From Peronospora farinosa (Eukaryota; Oomycota; Peronosporomycetes; Peronosporales; Peronosporaceae): a stretch of DNA of 64,000 nt. The stretch spans positions 1-64,000 of the forward strand of contig CANTFK010000107.1 of NCBI GenBank assembly GCA_947646735.1, written 5' to 3'. The translations under genes were made by a program, and so were the position numbers. Below, piece by piece: positions 11,601 through 22,275 of the stretch (the first letter of the stretch is position 1; every line of letters begins with the position of its first letter). Under the pieces are notes generated by a model. The model had not been told where the DNA came from. It saw only the letters and a program-made list of their open reading frames with translations, and ran no database searches.

Positions 11601-12400
11601 GGCATCACAAGCCACTCCCACAACATTCCGCTAGGCGTGCTGACGGCGGTAAGCGGAACATTCTCAGGACGCATCAGAATTTAGTAAAAGCCGTCCGTCA
11701 GATCGATGGACGAGAAATTAGTACTTCCCGACATGGTATCCACAACCATGTCTTTTCGTGGAAATGGTGTCTGCTGTGGAATTGTCGCGTCGTTTTGTTT
11801 GTTAAAAGCGTGAGCAATACGCCATCCACCTGTCGCCTTCTTGACACGGAAGGTGGTAATCGCGTGTGGCGATGTTCTCTCGCGCACGTGGACAGCCTGA
11901 CGACGCCCTTCGAAAACGGCGTCAATCGCTTCAACCTATTAACCTGGCAACGGCCACTGAAGTTTCACACAATAATTCAACCCAGGGACAAGATCTATCT
12001 CGTGTCGCACACCTCTGTCGGCGGGAAGAACTGCTGAAATGGTGTCAGGAAATACATTAGAGAATTTGCGCGCGAGAGCGAAAACAGGGTTCTTCGACGC
12101 ATCGAGTTCTTCTTACGATTGAGCCTCAAATCGCTTTTCGCGAGCGGACTTCGCTTCCATTCCTTTCGGGCGCTCATGATTTTGGAGTGACGGAGCTTGA
12201 ACGACTACACAGAGTTGTTCGATCTCTCCCCCCTTAAAGTCACGCAGCATCTCCTCCCAGGGATCATCTGGGAGCTGCGTGATTACAGACGCGTAATATT
12301 GAATATGTTGAGCGCGAGACCCCTCCAACGAGGATGACAGTGCGCTTTGCAACTGGCGCATCCGTAACAGTAAATAAACGTGTAGTGGGAATTCACTACA
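8576..12400 (-). pseudogene. Gypsy pol remnant with chromodomain integrase (copy A)
   Basis: Domains in minus-strand order: protease-RT linker (about 12390-12120, DDPWEEMLRDFKGGEIEQL), RT (11887-11453: FRVKKATGGWRIAHAF, DLTDGFY, VMPQGLNNAPAHFNRM, and YFDG where YFDD is required), RNase H (near 11100-10950, ALMQHDGNGNERVVSYQYRQ), integrase zinc-binding end (YCEVCQRVK), integrase core (KMAHLSPVAASITAKEP and VSDRYPRF for VSDRDPRF), the GPY/F-like segment (LVPRYIGLFKK) and a chromodomain (LVERILEHRDPP then DTWEP in another frame). Many stops and frameshifts and the lost YxDD aspartate show it is dead. The 3' end overlaps the antisense RS ORF and abuts the LTR at 7494-7797. Confidence 0.85.
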
Positions 12401-12411
12401 CACTTGAAGGT

Positions 12412-13690
12412 ACGATGAAATCATCATCGTAATAGATCTGGATAACAAATTTGGTGTCATCCTAGGATTACCATGGCTCAGAAGGTACGATCTGGCAGCA
12501 TCGGACCGTGAAGATGCCTGCCGCTTGTTCATCAGATGGCCATCTGATGAACGTCTTGGAGTGTTCACAAGCTTCTGATTATACTACAAGTGATTGCGAT
12601 GGACTCAACTGTGGTTCGGTCGTTAGCACGAATGCACAAGAACTCAGTGTGACAGACAGCCACACTGTGGAGCAAGCTGCGGGCGGCTATGAAAGAGCAC
12701 AGACAGCGTCGAAGGTACATCACTCGAATGAGTCGAGTGGGCCGTGGCATATATGCTTTCTTCGAGGGCAGCATTCACCGAAGAGTAAACCGGTTGCCCA
12801 GAAGCGGCAACACGGTAATCCTAGATCAACTGGAGAGTTGATCGTAGAGGATCTCGCTGTGGTTGCGCCACCACAGCTAGAGGAAGTCGATGGAACAAGT
12901 TTCATCGAGCCTGCGGGAAATAAGTCCCCAGGAAATAATCCCTGAGGGAATAAGTCCCCAGGAAGTAACCGAGACAGTGAACGTCTTGGTTAATGACGGA
13001 TCAAACGTAGGCGCTTATACGCTTGATCTGATCGCGCCTCCGAAGTTAACTTCGGAGATAACTCAGTTGCCTACGCTAGAACCTAAAAGGTTCTTGCGTG
13101 ATCTGCGTAGTGGCAAAGTCAAGCAGATCTGTGTGCTCGTCGCAGAAGACGAGTACATGACTGACATTCGGTCAGCAACAGTTTTTGCCGAGAACGAACG
13201 GGTTTTCAGCAGCTCATTAATGACGAAAGTGTCCTTGATGAGAAGACTCGGATTGAGCGATATACATCGCAATCCTGGGAGTCGCTGAAGTCAAATCCTT
13301 TGTATAAGGATTTAATCAAATTCAAGGAAGCATTCCCTAAATCCGTTTCGTGAGAGTTACCTCAGAATATAGGTACTCAACACGATATCGACTTCGTTCC
13401 AGACACAAACTATTGTGTCATGAAGCAGGGCCACTGCCTCGGAAACAGGTCGTGACGATCGACAAGTTCTATGCCGATAGCCTAGCTGCGGTTCATGTGA
13501 GGGGTTCAATCTTCTCTCACAGCTCTTTTTTGACCTTCTGTGTGCGAAAGGTCACAGGAGAGTGGCGGGTAGTGCACGCATTCAAATAATTGAACGCTGC
13601 AACGATACCGGCGCAAACGCCGATACCAAAAAAGTACGTAATCATAGATGGTATGGCTAAGAGTAATATCTTTTGTGGTAAAGTAGATCC
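12412..13690 (+). pseudogene. Gypsy protease C terminus, linker and start of RT
   Basis: The + strand begins with the end of a retropepsin (DLDNKFGVILGLPWLRRYDL), continues through a long acidic linker containing LEPKRFLRDLRSGKVKQICV, and enters RT (PLPRKQVVTIDKFYADSL, TFCVRKVTGEWRVVHAFK, then after a stop AATIPAQTPIPKK). It ends before the catalytic motifs. It faces away from the minus-strand pol remnant at 8.6-12.4 kb; the two meet back to back at about 12.4 kb, so this is a rearrangement joint between two elements of similar type. Confidence 0.7.
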
Positions 13691-13739
13691 TCAAACAACG
13701 TTAGAAAAACCAAAACACACACAGCGCCGGACTACAGAC

Positions 13740-14340
13740 TTAAGGAAGGGGTACCCCGATACCGTGTCGTGTTAGCCTTGGGTCTCACCTTGTGTACCCG
13801 TCGGCTTGGCTGGTCTTGCTCCTCGGTTGACGCAGAAGACTTAAAGACTTGGTCTTTGTATAAGACTTGGACTTGGTGGTTCCCGAGTGGATATACTTCA
13901 CTTGGGACCGGGTTTCTTGTGCTCGATCGAGCGATGCACCATAATACTGCGTATATCTTTGGTGGCTAACGGTTTCGTGGTCATTTGACCTCTTTTCTTA
14001 TTCCCCGTAGGGGGAACGCTTCCTGTAGCGGGTATTGAGGTGGTGCTACTCAAGATGAATTCACAGGCCAAAATACTAATTGGGGTTCCTCTGAACTTAA
14101 ACCTTACCACACGATAGTTTTTAACGAAGGGGGGCAAAATATAGCCATTCCCGAAACAGGTGGGTAGATCAAAACAAGCTCGCACTTGAGTCTTGACACC
14201 TCAGGCCAACTATCCTGAGGTTCAACTTGCGTTGCTTGATCCGTCACCTCACCTGAAGTCGGGGGGACAAAGGGTATCCCGTCCGGAATAGGTGCGGTGA
14301 CGGAGAAGAGCTTGAAGGGGGTGCTTGTGGGTGCCACGTG
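13740..14340 (-). mobile_element. Degraded LTR/leader fragment of the 31-39 kb element family
   Basis: On the minus strand it shares with 38470-39120 and 15000-15648 the block CGACGGGTACACAAGGTGAG, the palindrome GGGGTACCCC and the stretch GGGGGGCAAAATATA (reverse sense). Divergence is high. It follows the RT fragment ending near 13690. Confidence 0.55.
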
Positions 14341-14999
14341 TAATGCAAATTCGAGTGTGTTTATTGATTATATTGTTTATATGCTTTTCTTGCCTAAGCC
14401 TGCCCTTCGCTTTTGGATGGTTTCACGTGTCGACTGCTGAAAGAACAGCAGGCTCTTTTAGGACACTAGAATTGTACCAACTCTTCACTTTAGAGAAACC
14501 TTGTACCTTCAATAACTTCAGGACCCTGTACTACCTCAAGACGCTGGACAATCAAAACCCTGGGCCACCTGGATGCACTGGACCTTCAGGACCTCGAGTA
14601 CTGTACCTTTGGGGTATTAAGCCTTCGAGATCCTGGACTTGTACCACCTCGATGCATTTATGGATACCTTGTACCTTCTTTGACCTCAGGATCACCTCGG
14701 GGCACTGGACCCGAAGTGGTCCTGAGGTCCTGGTATACCAGCTGTGCACGTTAGGTTTCCCTTCCGTAATCCTACAAGGACGATGAACCTTTCAACATCA
14801 AAGATTCCGGCGCCCTGATCCATATCCCGGCTATGGACGAGCATGCAATCGAAGTTACTCATGCAAAATCACGCACCGGTCTCTTTACATGTGAAACACG
14901 TCATTCGAATGTGGCTGGTGCATTACTGAGCCCTTGTGGCATCACCAACCATTCCCAGAGCATATCACTGTAAGTGCTTACTGCTTTGTCCAGACCAGT
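14341..14999. other. Intergenic; low-complexity tract with one doubtful ORF
   Basis: From ATG 14343 the + strand is open to 14786 (147 codons) and starts with a hydrophobic stretch (CLLIILFICFSCLSLPFAFG) that looks like a signal peptide. The rest is built on imperfect repeats of GGACCTCAGGACC and TTGTACC, and has no recognisable domain. It lies between two degraded transposon leaders and has no effector motif that I can see. A chance ORF is the likeliest reading. Confidence 0.3.
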
Positions 15000-15648
15000 T
15001 ACCACAAGAAACGGACCAGTCGACACAAGGAATCAGGCTATAAACAAGGATAGAGTAAAGGAGTTTAAAGGATAGGAATATATTTAATACTACTCAATTT
15101 GCGATCTACGTGGCACGTCTTCGTCACGCTTGAAGAAACTAGAATCTGACCACACGCTTGTTTCAGGAAGGTACATTTCCTTCTCTGTTGAAGACAGTCG
15201 TGTGGTTAGACTTAAGTGCGGACAGAACCCCAGGATATATTTGGCCTGTGGGTTCGTCTCGCGTAGCCCCCCTCCCAAACATCCGCAATCGGGAGCAGTC
15301 TCCCTCATCGCACGGTCCGGGAGCAAAGTAAAGGTCAGGTATTTGATACCCCTGAAAAACGAAAGAAAAGGCCAGGGTGACAAGCTACCTGAAGAATTTG
15401 GTTCTAAGCTCACTCTCGACAAGGTCGACCAAGTGGCCACCTACTGGCCCACCGAGTGAAGCATATCTACTCGAGGCCCCCAGGTTCCCCCTCAAGGCAG
15501 ACGTCCATATCCTCACCAAGTCTTCCAAGGGGGGAACCCGCCAGCTGACGGGTACACAAGGTGAGAGTAGGTCCATACGCGGCATCGGGGTACCCCCTCC
15601 GACAGTTGGCATTCCGTCACAGTGAGTAGTTTGGAGTCTTATCATGCA
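15000..15648 (+). mobile_element. LTR/leader fragment of the 31-39 kb element family, + orientation
   Basis: Nearly collinear with the reverse complement of 38470-39120: both have ACAAGGATAGAGTAAAGGAG, CTCAATTTGCGATCTACGTG, GGGTACACAAGGTGAG and GGGGTACCCCCTCCGACAG. A short + frame ends TGTQGE...GIGVPPPTVG, a peptide also encoded at 38.5 and 60.5 kb. It joins an integrase fragment at about 15650. Confidence 0.65.
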
Positions 15649-15649
15649 G

Positions 15650-16600
15650 TTTAGAAAATATATAACTTCACCTCACAGCCGTCAACGGCGACACGCCTCG
15701 TGTCATCGTACCGCCCCAGCATGATCTTAGGTTGCGGATCATGCTTGAATGTCACGATGCACCAATAAGTGGGCATCGTGGCCGTGAGAAGACTTACCTC
15801 ATCGTCAGTCGCTACTTTTACTGGCCACGCCAATGTAAGGTTGTGCACAAGTACGTGCGTGCTTGTGACGTGTGTCAACGTGTGAAGCCTAGTCCTTCAC
15901 TGCGTGCACCATTACAGCCTCTACCTGTTCCGGCAGAGAACTGGGACTCCGTATCAATGGACTTCGTCTGTGAGTTTTTCAAAGTCTCTCACGGAAAAAA
16001 TGGTATTCTTGTGTTTGTAGACATGTTCAGCAAGATGGTACATTTGTTGCTGTACCGAAATCGATCACAGTAGAGGGCTATGCTCATGTGTTCATCGATA
16101 CAATTTTTCGATTGCGAGTGTTACCCCGTGAGCTTGTGTCTGATAGGGACCCCCGGTTCAAGGCTGAGGTTTTGCATTTTGTGTTCCAAACACTTAAAAC
16201 ACGGCTCACTATGTCTACTTCTGACCATCCAGAAACTGATGGTCAGACTGAACGCGCCAATCGCGTCCTCGAAGCGATACTTCAAGGGTTCTTACACTTG
16301 TTCACGAGTTAGAGTGAGTTGTTGTCGATTGTCTAGTTCGCCATCAACAACTCAGTGCATGCGTCCACGACGCATACAATGCACTGTAGCCAAAAGCAAT
16401 GAGTCAGCAGAGGAATTCCTGCGGACTCGGGAAGCGGTAGTCCGTTTCGTGCACTACTCCATCACAGAAGCTGTAGACAATTCGGTGACCGGAAACCGTT
16501 GGTGCGATCCTTTAAGCGGTCGACTAAACATTCCACCACCGCGCACTAAAATTAGACGGTGTAACCGCTTCTCACATGCTTAAAGTTGTGTGCCAGAATA
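15650..16600 (+). pseudogene. Gypsy integrase fragment
   Basis: The + strand encodes the H2C2 zinc-binding domain (GHRGREKTYLIVSRYFYWPR, then CDVCQRVKPS), the first catalytic region (WDSVSMDFV), then in another frame VSDRDPRFKAEVLHF and HPETDGQTERANRVLEAIL with the catalytic Asp and Glu present. Further on FAINNSVHAST and EEFLRTREAVVRFVHYSI continue the C-terminal half with stops between. RT and RNase H are missing. Frameshifts and stops make it non-functional. Confidence 0.8.
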
Positions 16601-17018
16601 TCACGTGGCAGCTTCTTTCGAAGTGCCCGTCTACAAATGCAAGGGAGGGTATGAATCTAGGATCGAACCGATCTCGTCTTCGGTAATCTCGTACTTGTGT
16701 ACTTGAAAAACATCTTCTGATATCACCGGGATTGTTGCCATTTTCAAGTAGCGTCATAATACGGTGCCATTCCAACTATTGTTTCTTCCGAAGCACTTCA
16801 AATTATTCGTCGCCTTTTTATTCGCGATTGCCATCTTGTTAGCACATGCTGCTCAGCTGTCATCTTCGGCAGCTTTGAAAGTTTCGGCAGCCTTACGGGA
16901 ATCTATAAATGGGACACCTTTCCTTGACACCTTCGTTCTAAATTTCTCATACAAGGTAATGTATAGAACTAGGAACAATACGATTTTGTCGTTGTTCGAT
17001 CCGTATTGTCATTGAATT
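16601..17018. other. Junction with decayed Ala/Glu-repeat gene tail
   Basis: Minus-strand sequence at about 16850-16910 reads GCTGCCGAAACTTTCAAAGC and GCTGCCGAAG, resembling the 18-bp repeats of the related gene at 31 kb. The phrase AGCACATGCTGCTCAG occurs here (about 16840) and again at about 17149, a duplication flanking the divergent tail of the ORF at 17019. Nothing else is recognised. Confidence 0.4.
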
Positions 17019-17925
17019 TTATGATATAACTGGGTTTAATGTTTTGTGAAAGTAGCACCGGGAACTGTTTCCGTTAGTAATCTTTCCTTGTATAGTAGAT
17101 TCAGCCATTCGTCGACTTTTTTTAGTCGAGATACTCATCTGTGCTAGCACATGCTGCTCAGATATTGCAGCTTGAGCAGCCTCGTGGACAACTGTCCATG
17201 GGAGAAACTTCAGCACTGAGTCAAAGGTGAAAGTCAGACCCCGCTCTTGATGGGTGTCGCTGTCACTGTCAACACGCAAAGCTTGTATTTCGTCGTTCTT
17301 GTCGTCATCGATGAGCGAGTGTGAATTCAATAGCAAGTAATTTGTCGGCGTCGAGGATGCGTCTCTGTTAAGAAGAAGTTTGGTTACAAGTACCATTGAC
17401 GGGATATCATTCGCACGCATGGATAATTCGTGGTCAGCGAAGAGCGTCAAACAATCACTTTGGGGCTTAAGAGAGAGTTTAAGAGTGAGTGAACGAAAGA
17501 GTGAACGAAAGACGTGGATAGAGCAAGTCAGTGGATAATGCCAGCTAACTTTTACGTTGTTCATGAGATTTGAATCCGGATCTTTTTAGAAAGAGGAAGT
17601 AATCAGTACATGAGACAGCGCTTCGCAGCCAAAATTCAAATCTAACATTCTTGTTTAACACAATCAGAGTCCGAACAGAACAACTATTTTACTTGGATAA
17701 TTTAAAAAAACATATTATCCAGCTACATAGCATTCAATGCTCCAAGAACCAGAATGAGTCGATAAATATACATTATGAAAATCGTACAACACCACGACTG
17801 GACGCTCCGATTTGAATAAACCAGTGTCGACTCTTCACATCCTTCAATAGAGCGACAAGTGGGACTCTTATGTACAACAGAATGGTGTTTCCAGCACCAG
17901 ATCTATGATCGTGTGCTCGCACTTC
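16840..17925 (-). repeat. Inverted ~1 kb duplication, left copy
   Basis: It matches 30240-31264 in opposite orientation, both in the coding part and in the flank: GATCTTTTTAGAAAGAGGAA, ATGAGACAGCGCTTCRCAGC and GTGTTTCCAGCACCA (left-copy sense). Homology stops near 17925. The pair brackets the host-gene island. Confidence 0.7.
17019..17564 (-). CDS. Unrecognised 181-aa protein, paralogue of the 30.7-kb ORF
   Basis: It starts at ATG 17564. Residues about 40-130 are nearly identical to the + strand ORF at 30746 (LFADHELSMRAND, LLLNRDASSTPTNYLL, HSLIDDDKNDEIQALRV, FDSVLK). The C-terminal third differs: instead of Ala/Glu/Arg repeats it has SISTKKSRRMAES followed by a short unique end. I recognise no domain or catalytic motif, and the N terminus is not a convincing signal peptide. 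The similarity continues about 340 bp upstream of the ATG, so the unit duplicated is longer than the ORF. It could be a small host gene family or part of an unrecognised mobile unit. Whether it is expressed is unknown. Confidence 0.45.
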   Translation of the reverse strand: MNNVKVSWHYPLTCSIHVFRSLFRSLTLKLSLKPQSDCLTLFADHELSMRANDIPSMVLVTKLLLNRDASSTPTNYLLLNSHSLIDDDKNDEIQALRVDSDSDTHQERGLTFTFDSVLKFLPWTVVHEAAQAAISEQHVLAQMSISTKKSRRMAESTIQGKITNGNSSRCYFHKTLNPVIS

Positions 17926-18276
17926 CCAATCAACAGCCAAAGTCGAAAACGGACAAAGACGAGACCCTCCTTGAAGCCTGTTAACTGTCCTCCTACCTTA
18001 AACGGGAAGCCCTCTTTCCAATCGTATGGCCAAGGTACAAGGGGGGGTTGCTGCGTGCACTACAGGAGGCAGCGCAACGCTCAACTCGAAAGTGAAGCGG
18101 TCCGCAGAATATCCTAGGTGAGAGGCGACGGAAGAGCTTTGGTGGATTTTTAAGCGCGTATCTATGTACCTCCAGCAAACAGTACAGCGTTTCTGTGGGG
18201 AATTACGCTTGCAGGTGGTCTCTAGAAAAAGGCAGAGGCGCCCGCTTACTAGGTTCGTAATGGGGAACCCTTAGTG
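17926..18276. other. Intergenic, nothing recognised
   Basis: Short ORFs only; no motif could be assigned. It lies between the duplication and an LTR. Confidence 0.4.
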
Positions 18277-18619
18277 TGTTGGGGCACCCTCCGACTATAG
18301 TCTATCTTCACTGATTACAGTGAAAGCAGGTGCCTCAAAAACCTCTCTTACACAAAGAGGCAGAGGAAACTTTACTTCTAAACAACACGCTTAGAAGTAA
18401 GAAAAAGAGAACTGTATTTAATGTAGTTAAACTATTGTAATAAACTATATCATTAATAACGTTGTCTTATATATATTAAAGTACATCTTCAACTTCAAGG
18501 AGATGCGAGGACAATATTATAGGAAAAGATAATATTGTCGAATATTATTAGTTATAATAATATTTTTATTGACACTTCATATGAGTGTCGATATTATGTA
18601 ACGGGCTTACCCCGTTACA
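18277..18619 (-). mobile_element. LTR related to 3217-3664, inverted
   Basis: On the minus strand it begins TGTAACGGGGTAAGCCCGTT and continues with ATATTG/TCGACACT and AACTGTATTTAAT-like blocks shared with 3217-3664. It is about 100 bp shorter. No internal region of the element is attached, so it is a solo or stranded LTR at the left edge of the host-gene island. Confidence 0.6.
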
Positions 18620-20278
18620 CTTGAAACTGGTAGCCCTCAACGTTTTAAAAGGTCTTGACTAGGTCAGAATGCTCCTCCCAGTTCGTAGTGTCTACCAGTG
18701 ACCGTACGCTCTTTAAATTGCGCTGCACCGTTTCTCGAACTGTGGCAGGCGCGGCAATTTGTACTCGTCAGTAAGATCAATGGGTGCCACATTGTTTTTA
18801 GTGGTCGAAGGGGACCATAAGCTTATAAGTCTATGAGACAAGCCAAGCGTTTGTATCTAGCCATTGCTTGAATTGTCCCTCTCGTAAGTCATTTACCAAT
18901 TCTTCCAACATTCATGCTTGGTCGCCGCATCAGAACAAAGCCTTGTAGAGACAAAAATATTCTAATTGCTATCCTGGAGCGACGCAACGTACTTGAATAA
19001 TGTTCATATAACAGGCTTCTATCGAGCTAAGTAGCTAGGAATGGCTTTGATGTCAACACTATGATATTCTGGGGAACACTATTCTTCAACAATTTCAGCT
19101 TGTGCTTTAAAAGATCGAATTCAGCCGACATAATCTTTGATCCCTCCAGCTCTCGCTCGCAGCGCTCGACTTCGTCGACCAACGTCGAAAGTTTAAGAAC
19201 GACGACAAACGGACGTACTCGGCGTCGCTTGTACAATAATTTGTGGGAAAGACAAGATAGTGTCGCAAACATGTTCGTATCGTGGAAGCCGACTTTTAAC
19301 TGGCTAGCAGGTCAAATTGTACGAGTGCCGCTGTTACAAGGATGCGACGCTCGGGTGTCACGTCAATCTTTACACGACGGAGTCCAGGTGCGACGACATA
19401 ACATCATCACGAAAGTCGTTTTCGAACTTTTCACGAGCCCGTATGGGTTTGGTGAGGAGTTTGTATGAGTTCACAGTGTGGCTTGCTACGCTGGGCGAAG
19501 CGTCGACGTTAATCTGGTACGTATACGTGAAAAGAAAGAGATGGCTACGAACATCGTGACTAAATTGAAGAGGTTCTTCGACAAGCTTCCGGCTGATAAA
19601 AATCAAGATACACATGCAAGTGAACACAGAGCCTTTACAGGGCAAAAACGCCACAATAAGCGTCTCCAAGTACTCGGTCGCTGTCTACACTCAAGTAATG
19701 CCATTTGTAAGGCAAGGGGTAGTCTCAGTGATTGTAAGCTTGACGTCAGACCATCGAAACGTCGAAAGCCAGTTTCTGATGAACCCGGTGTCGGTGAGCC
19801 CTTTGCAAGATTATCTTGGGCTTTCCGACCCGAACGTCAACAAGCATTCTAAAAAGAGGCAATCTCGACTTCTTCCCAAGATGGTCAACCGATCTGCTCC
19901 ACTTACTAGCGAGCACATTTTACCACGTGCAGAATGAAGCCCAATTAGATAAATATCATAGCTAGAAGAAGGAGTACAATAGTCATTTGCTTGTCGGCCG
20001 GCACTCACGAAAACGAAGAAATGTAAAACGCTTATTCTACCAGTCTCTGGAATTGAAGATAAAATATATTGCTGTACATATGCTTTTTGAGAAATGACAA
20101 TGATCAATACTAAGTAATATGTTGAGACCGACCGTGTCTACGATGTCGTAATCTTCAACAAATAAGCGTAGACCATGGTTCATTCATATCTAACGAGTCG
20201 CCATTCAAGCTTAATGCCCTACATGAACCTTCTCCAATTGTCTTGAGATGCGAAACGTACATGTCATTATATAGCTTC
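18620..20278. other. Intergenic; possible unresolved gene remnant at 19.0-19.9 kb
   Basis: No convincing gene. The minus strand at 19272-19027 has an 81-codon ORF with a charged, coiled-coil-like stretch (STLVDEVERCERELEGSKIM), and other short ORFs overlap on both strands. I cannot join them into a recognised protein. The region is AT-richer than the flanking transposons and may hold a decayed or intron-containing host gene. Confidence 0.35.
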
Positions 20279-21871
20279 TCAAAACTCAAGGCTCTCCATG
20301 GGAGCGGTGGCCGGCGCTGGCTTCTTCACGGGTGCCCGTCGTACCACCTCAATCTCACGAGGCGCCACTTCCACCTCACGAGGAGCCTCACGCACGTTTG
20401 TAGCCTCCATCCTGACGCGCTGTTGCTCCACTTCCACACGCCGCTCGCGCCACTCGGCATCTCGCGTCTGCTGTTGCTGCATAAGCGCAGCCTCGCGACG
20501 CCGCTGATGCTCAATCTGCTGCTTATGAATCATCTCGCGCTTCACGTCACCAACCAGCGACGAGCGTGGCGCAGTGGCAGATGCCTGAGAAGCAGAAAGA
20601 CGCGCCGCGCCCTCCCCTTTCAGACCACCACCACCACTTCCACGAGGCAGCGACGAGCGTTCAGGCTCGTTGTCACTGTCGTCCGATCCACCGTCGTCAC
20701 TGAAACGAGAGTTCATCGGTCGTGACACGCGCAAAGCGAGCTCCTGCGCGTCCTTTTCCTGCTCCAGCTGCAACTTGATTGCTTTCTGACGCTCGGCACG
20801 TTGATATGCGTGCTTTTCTCGTTTTTGGCGACGCTGCATCTCCAGTAGATCTTCACCTTGTTGAGGTTTAAGTGTCTCCTGCAACACCAACTCGTCTGTC
20901 AGTGTCTTGTTTCGGATCACCTCCTGCTCCTGTTCATGTTGTGAACGCGCATCCTCCTCTTCACGTGCCCGCTGTAATTCCAATGCTTGTTGCCTCTGCA
21001 TCTCCTTCTGCTTCTGCAATTTGCGCTCCATTTGAGCCAGCTTTTCTAGCTTTTCCTGACGCTGCAACTCTTCGGCAGCAGCAAACGCAGCCTCTTCCAT
21101 CTCTCTAGCTGCAGCGTCTTCCTGCTTTCTACCTACCGTCTTTTCCATTTCTCTAGCTGCAATCTCTTCCATCTGTTGCTGAGTTGCAAGTTGTCTGCGC
21201 ATCTCATCATCCTGCTCAGCCTGTGTTTCCTCTAGCTGCTGCTCCTGTCGCAACTGCTCGAGTCTGTCCTCTTCTACTTCATCTTGACCACGTTGTTCCT
21301 CTAATTGAAGCTGCTTCAAATTCTCTACCTGTACTTGCAAAAAGTCTTGAGCATGTCCATTAGACGAATGAATATCTCCCCCAATACTATGACGTTGGTT
21401 CATTCCACGTCTCGGCACGGAAAAGTTCCGAAAGTCTCGAATACTAGGATTACTATTAACAGTATTACTTGTAGTAGAAGATGGAGCCGGCATTGATGCC
21501 CGTTGCATTGATGGTTGGCCAGAATTGATCCGAAAAGCCATGACGAGCTTATCGACCCAATCATTCATTTCCATTTCCGTTCCAGCGGCTACTAACAACC
21601 GACGTTCCGGTGCATTAATAGCGACCCGCCAAATAGTTGACGCACTGCTCCCGGTCTTCATACTATCCGCCGGCATTACTTCCAACACGCCTTCGTCACA
21701 ACCTTGCAGACTTAATTCACCTTTGCATTCCCCATCTTCAAATGTGAAATATTGAAGACGTGAAGGCGTTAGAACAAAGTACCGAGGTTTCCAATTCTTA
21801 CGACCAAATGGACCAGCACCAGACCCCTTTTTAAACAAGACGCCTGTACGGAGGATCTGACTTTCACTCAT
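20279..21871 (-). CDS. PH-domain protein with long coiled coil
   Basis: A single open frame of 530 codons starts at ATG 21871. Residues about 5-114 form a pleckstrin-homology domain: GVLFKKGSGAGPFGRKNWKP and RYFVLTPSRLQYF at the first strands, and the invariant Trp105 (NDWVDKL) in the C-terminal helix. PH domains bind phosphoinositides or proteins and usually place a protein at membranes. Residues about 175-390 are Glu/Gln/Arg-rich with heptad-like spacing, a predicted long coiled coil. The C terminus is basic and low in complexity (VRRAPVKKPAPA). It lies 404 bp downstream of, and on the same strand as, the RanBP2 zinc-finger gene. No catalytic domain is seen; a scaffold or trafficking role is inference. 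Codon use and lack of repeats set it apart from the transposons. Confidence 0.9.
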   Translation of the reverse strand: MSESQILRTGVLFKKGSGAGPFGRKNWKPRYFVLTPSRLQYFTFEDGECKGELSLQGCDEGVLEVMPADSMKTGSSASTIWRVAINAPERRLLVAAGTEMEMNDWVDKLVMAFRINSGQPSMQRASMPAPSSTTSNTVNSNPSIRDFRNFSVPRRGMNQRHSIGGDIHSSNGHAQDFLQVQVENLKQLQLEEQRGQDEVEEDRLEQLRQEQQLEETQAEQDDEMRRQLATQQQMEEIAAREMEKTVGRKQEDAAAREMEEAAFAAAEELQRQEKLEKLAQMERKLQKQKEMQRQQALELQRAREEEDARSQHEQEQEVIRNKTLTDELVLQETLKPQQGEDLLEMQRRQKREKHAYQRAERQKAIKLQLEQEKDAQELALRVSRPMNSRFSDDGGSDDSDNEPERSSLPRGSGGGGLKGEGAARLSASQASATAPRSSLVGDVKREMIHKQQIEHQRRREAALMQQQQTRDAEWRERRVEVEQQRVRMEATNVREAPREVEVAPREIEVVRRAPVKKPAPATAPMESLEF

Positions 21872-22275
21872 AAGGTTACTTAAGCTTTAATGAGGTATTT
21901 GACGACGACAAATTGAGTACAGAGAGGTGGAGGCTCGAGTAAGTACGAATTATGCGATACTCAATGCAAGATAAGTTTCGACACGAGATGGCAATACAAA
22001 ATTTTGGCTACAGGCGATGGAGCTTTTATGCACAGAAAGCCCGTTATCTCGTCCTTTCGATACCTTTAATAATAAATATCCACCGAGTATAAACAAATCC
22101 ACTGTATTTTACTTTTCTCAGAACTTTAGAGATTCGATTGTCAGGATGTTGTCGATTCAGTCGAATGATGTTGTATTTATTCATAAAATCTACTTGGATG
22201 TCCATCGAGATGACTCTTTCCCGGCCTATCCTATCGACCAGCTCGCTTTCCCCTTATCCCTCTCTCAACCAGTCG
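21872..22275. other. Intergenic region between the zinc-finger and PH genes
   Basis: It holds the probable 3' UTR of the zinc-finger gene and the promoter of the PH gene. A + strand 106-codon ORF (22017-22337) crosses into the antisense of the zinc-finger gene and is taken as chance. Confidence 0.6.
21909..21919 (-). promoter_or_regulatory. Candidate initiator element of the PH gene
   Basis: The minus strand reads TACTCAATTTG about 40 bp upstream of the ATG. This fits the oomycete initiator consensus YTCANTYY, and such short 5' leaders are usual in oomycete genes. It is based on motif and position only. Confidence 0.45.

Noticed and set aside
16764..17015. 83-codon ORF with a hydrophobic N terminus, resembling a secreted peptide
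   Set aside because: It starts at GTG with no in-frame ATG before the hydrophobic part, and overlaps the decayed antisense tail of the repeat gene.
18620..20278. A possible intron-containing host gene around 19.0-19.9 kb
   Set aside because: I could not join the short ORFs through plausible splice sites into a known protein, so no gene model is given.
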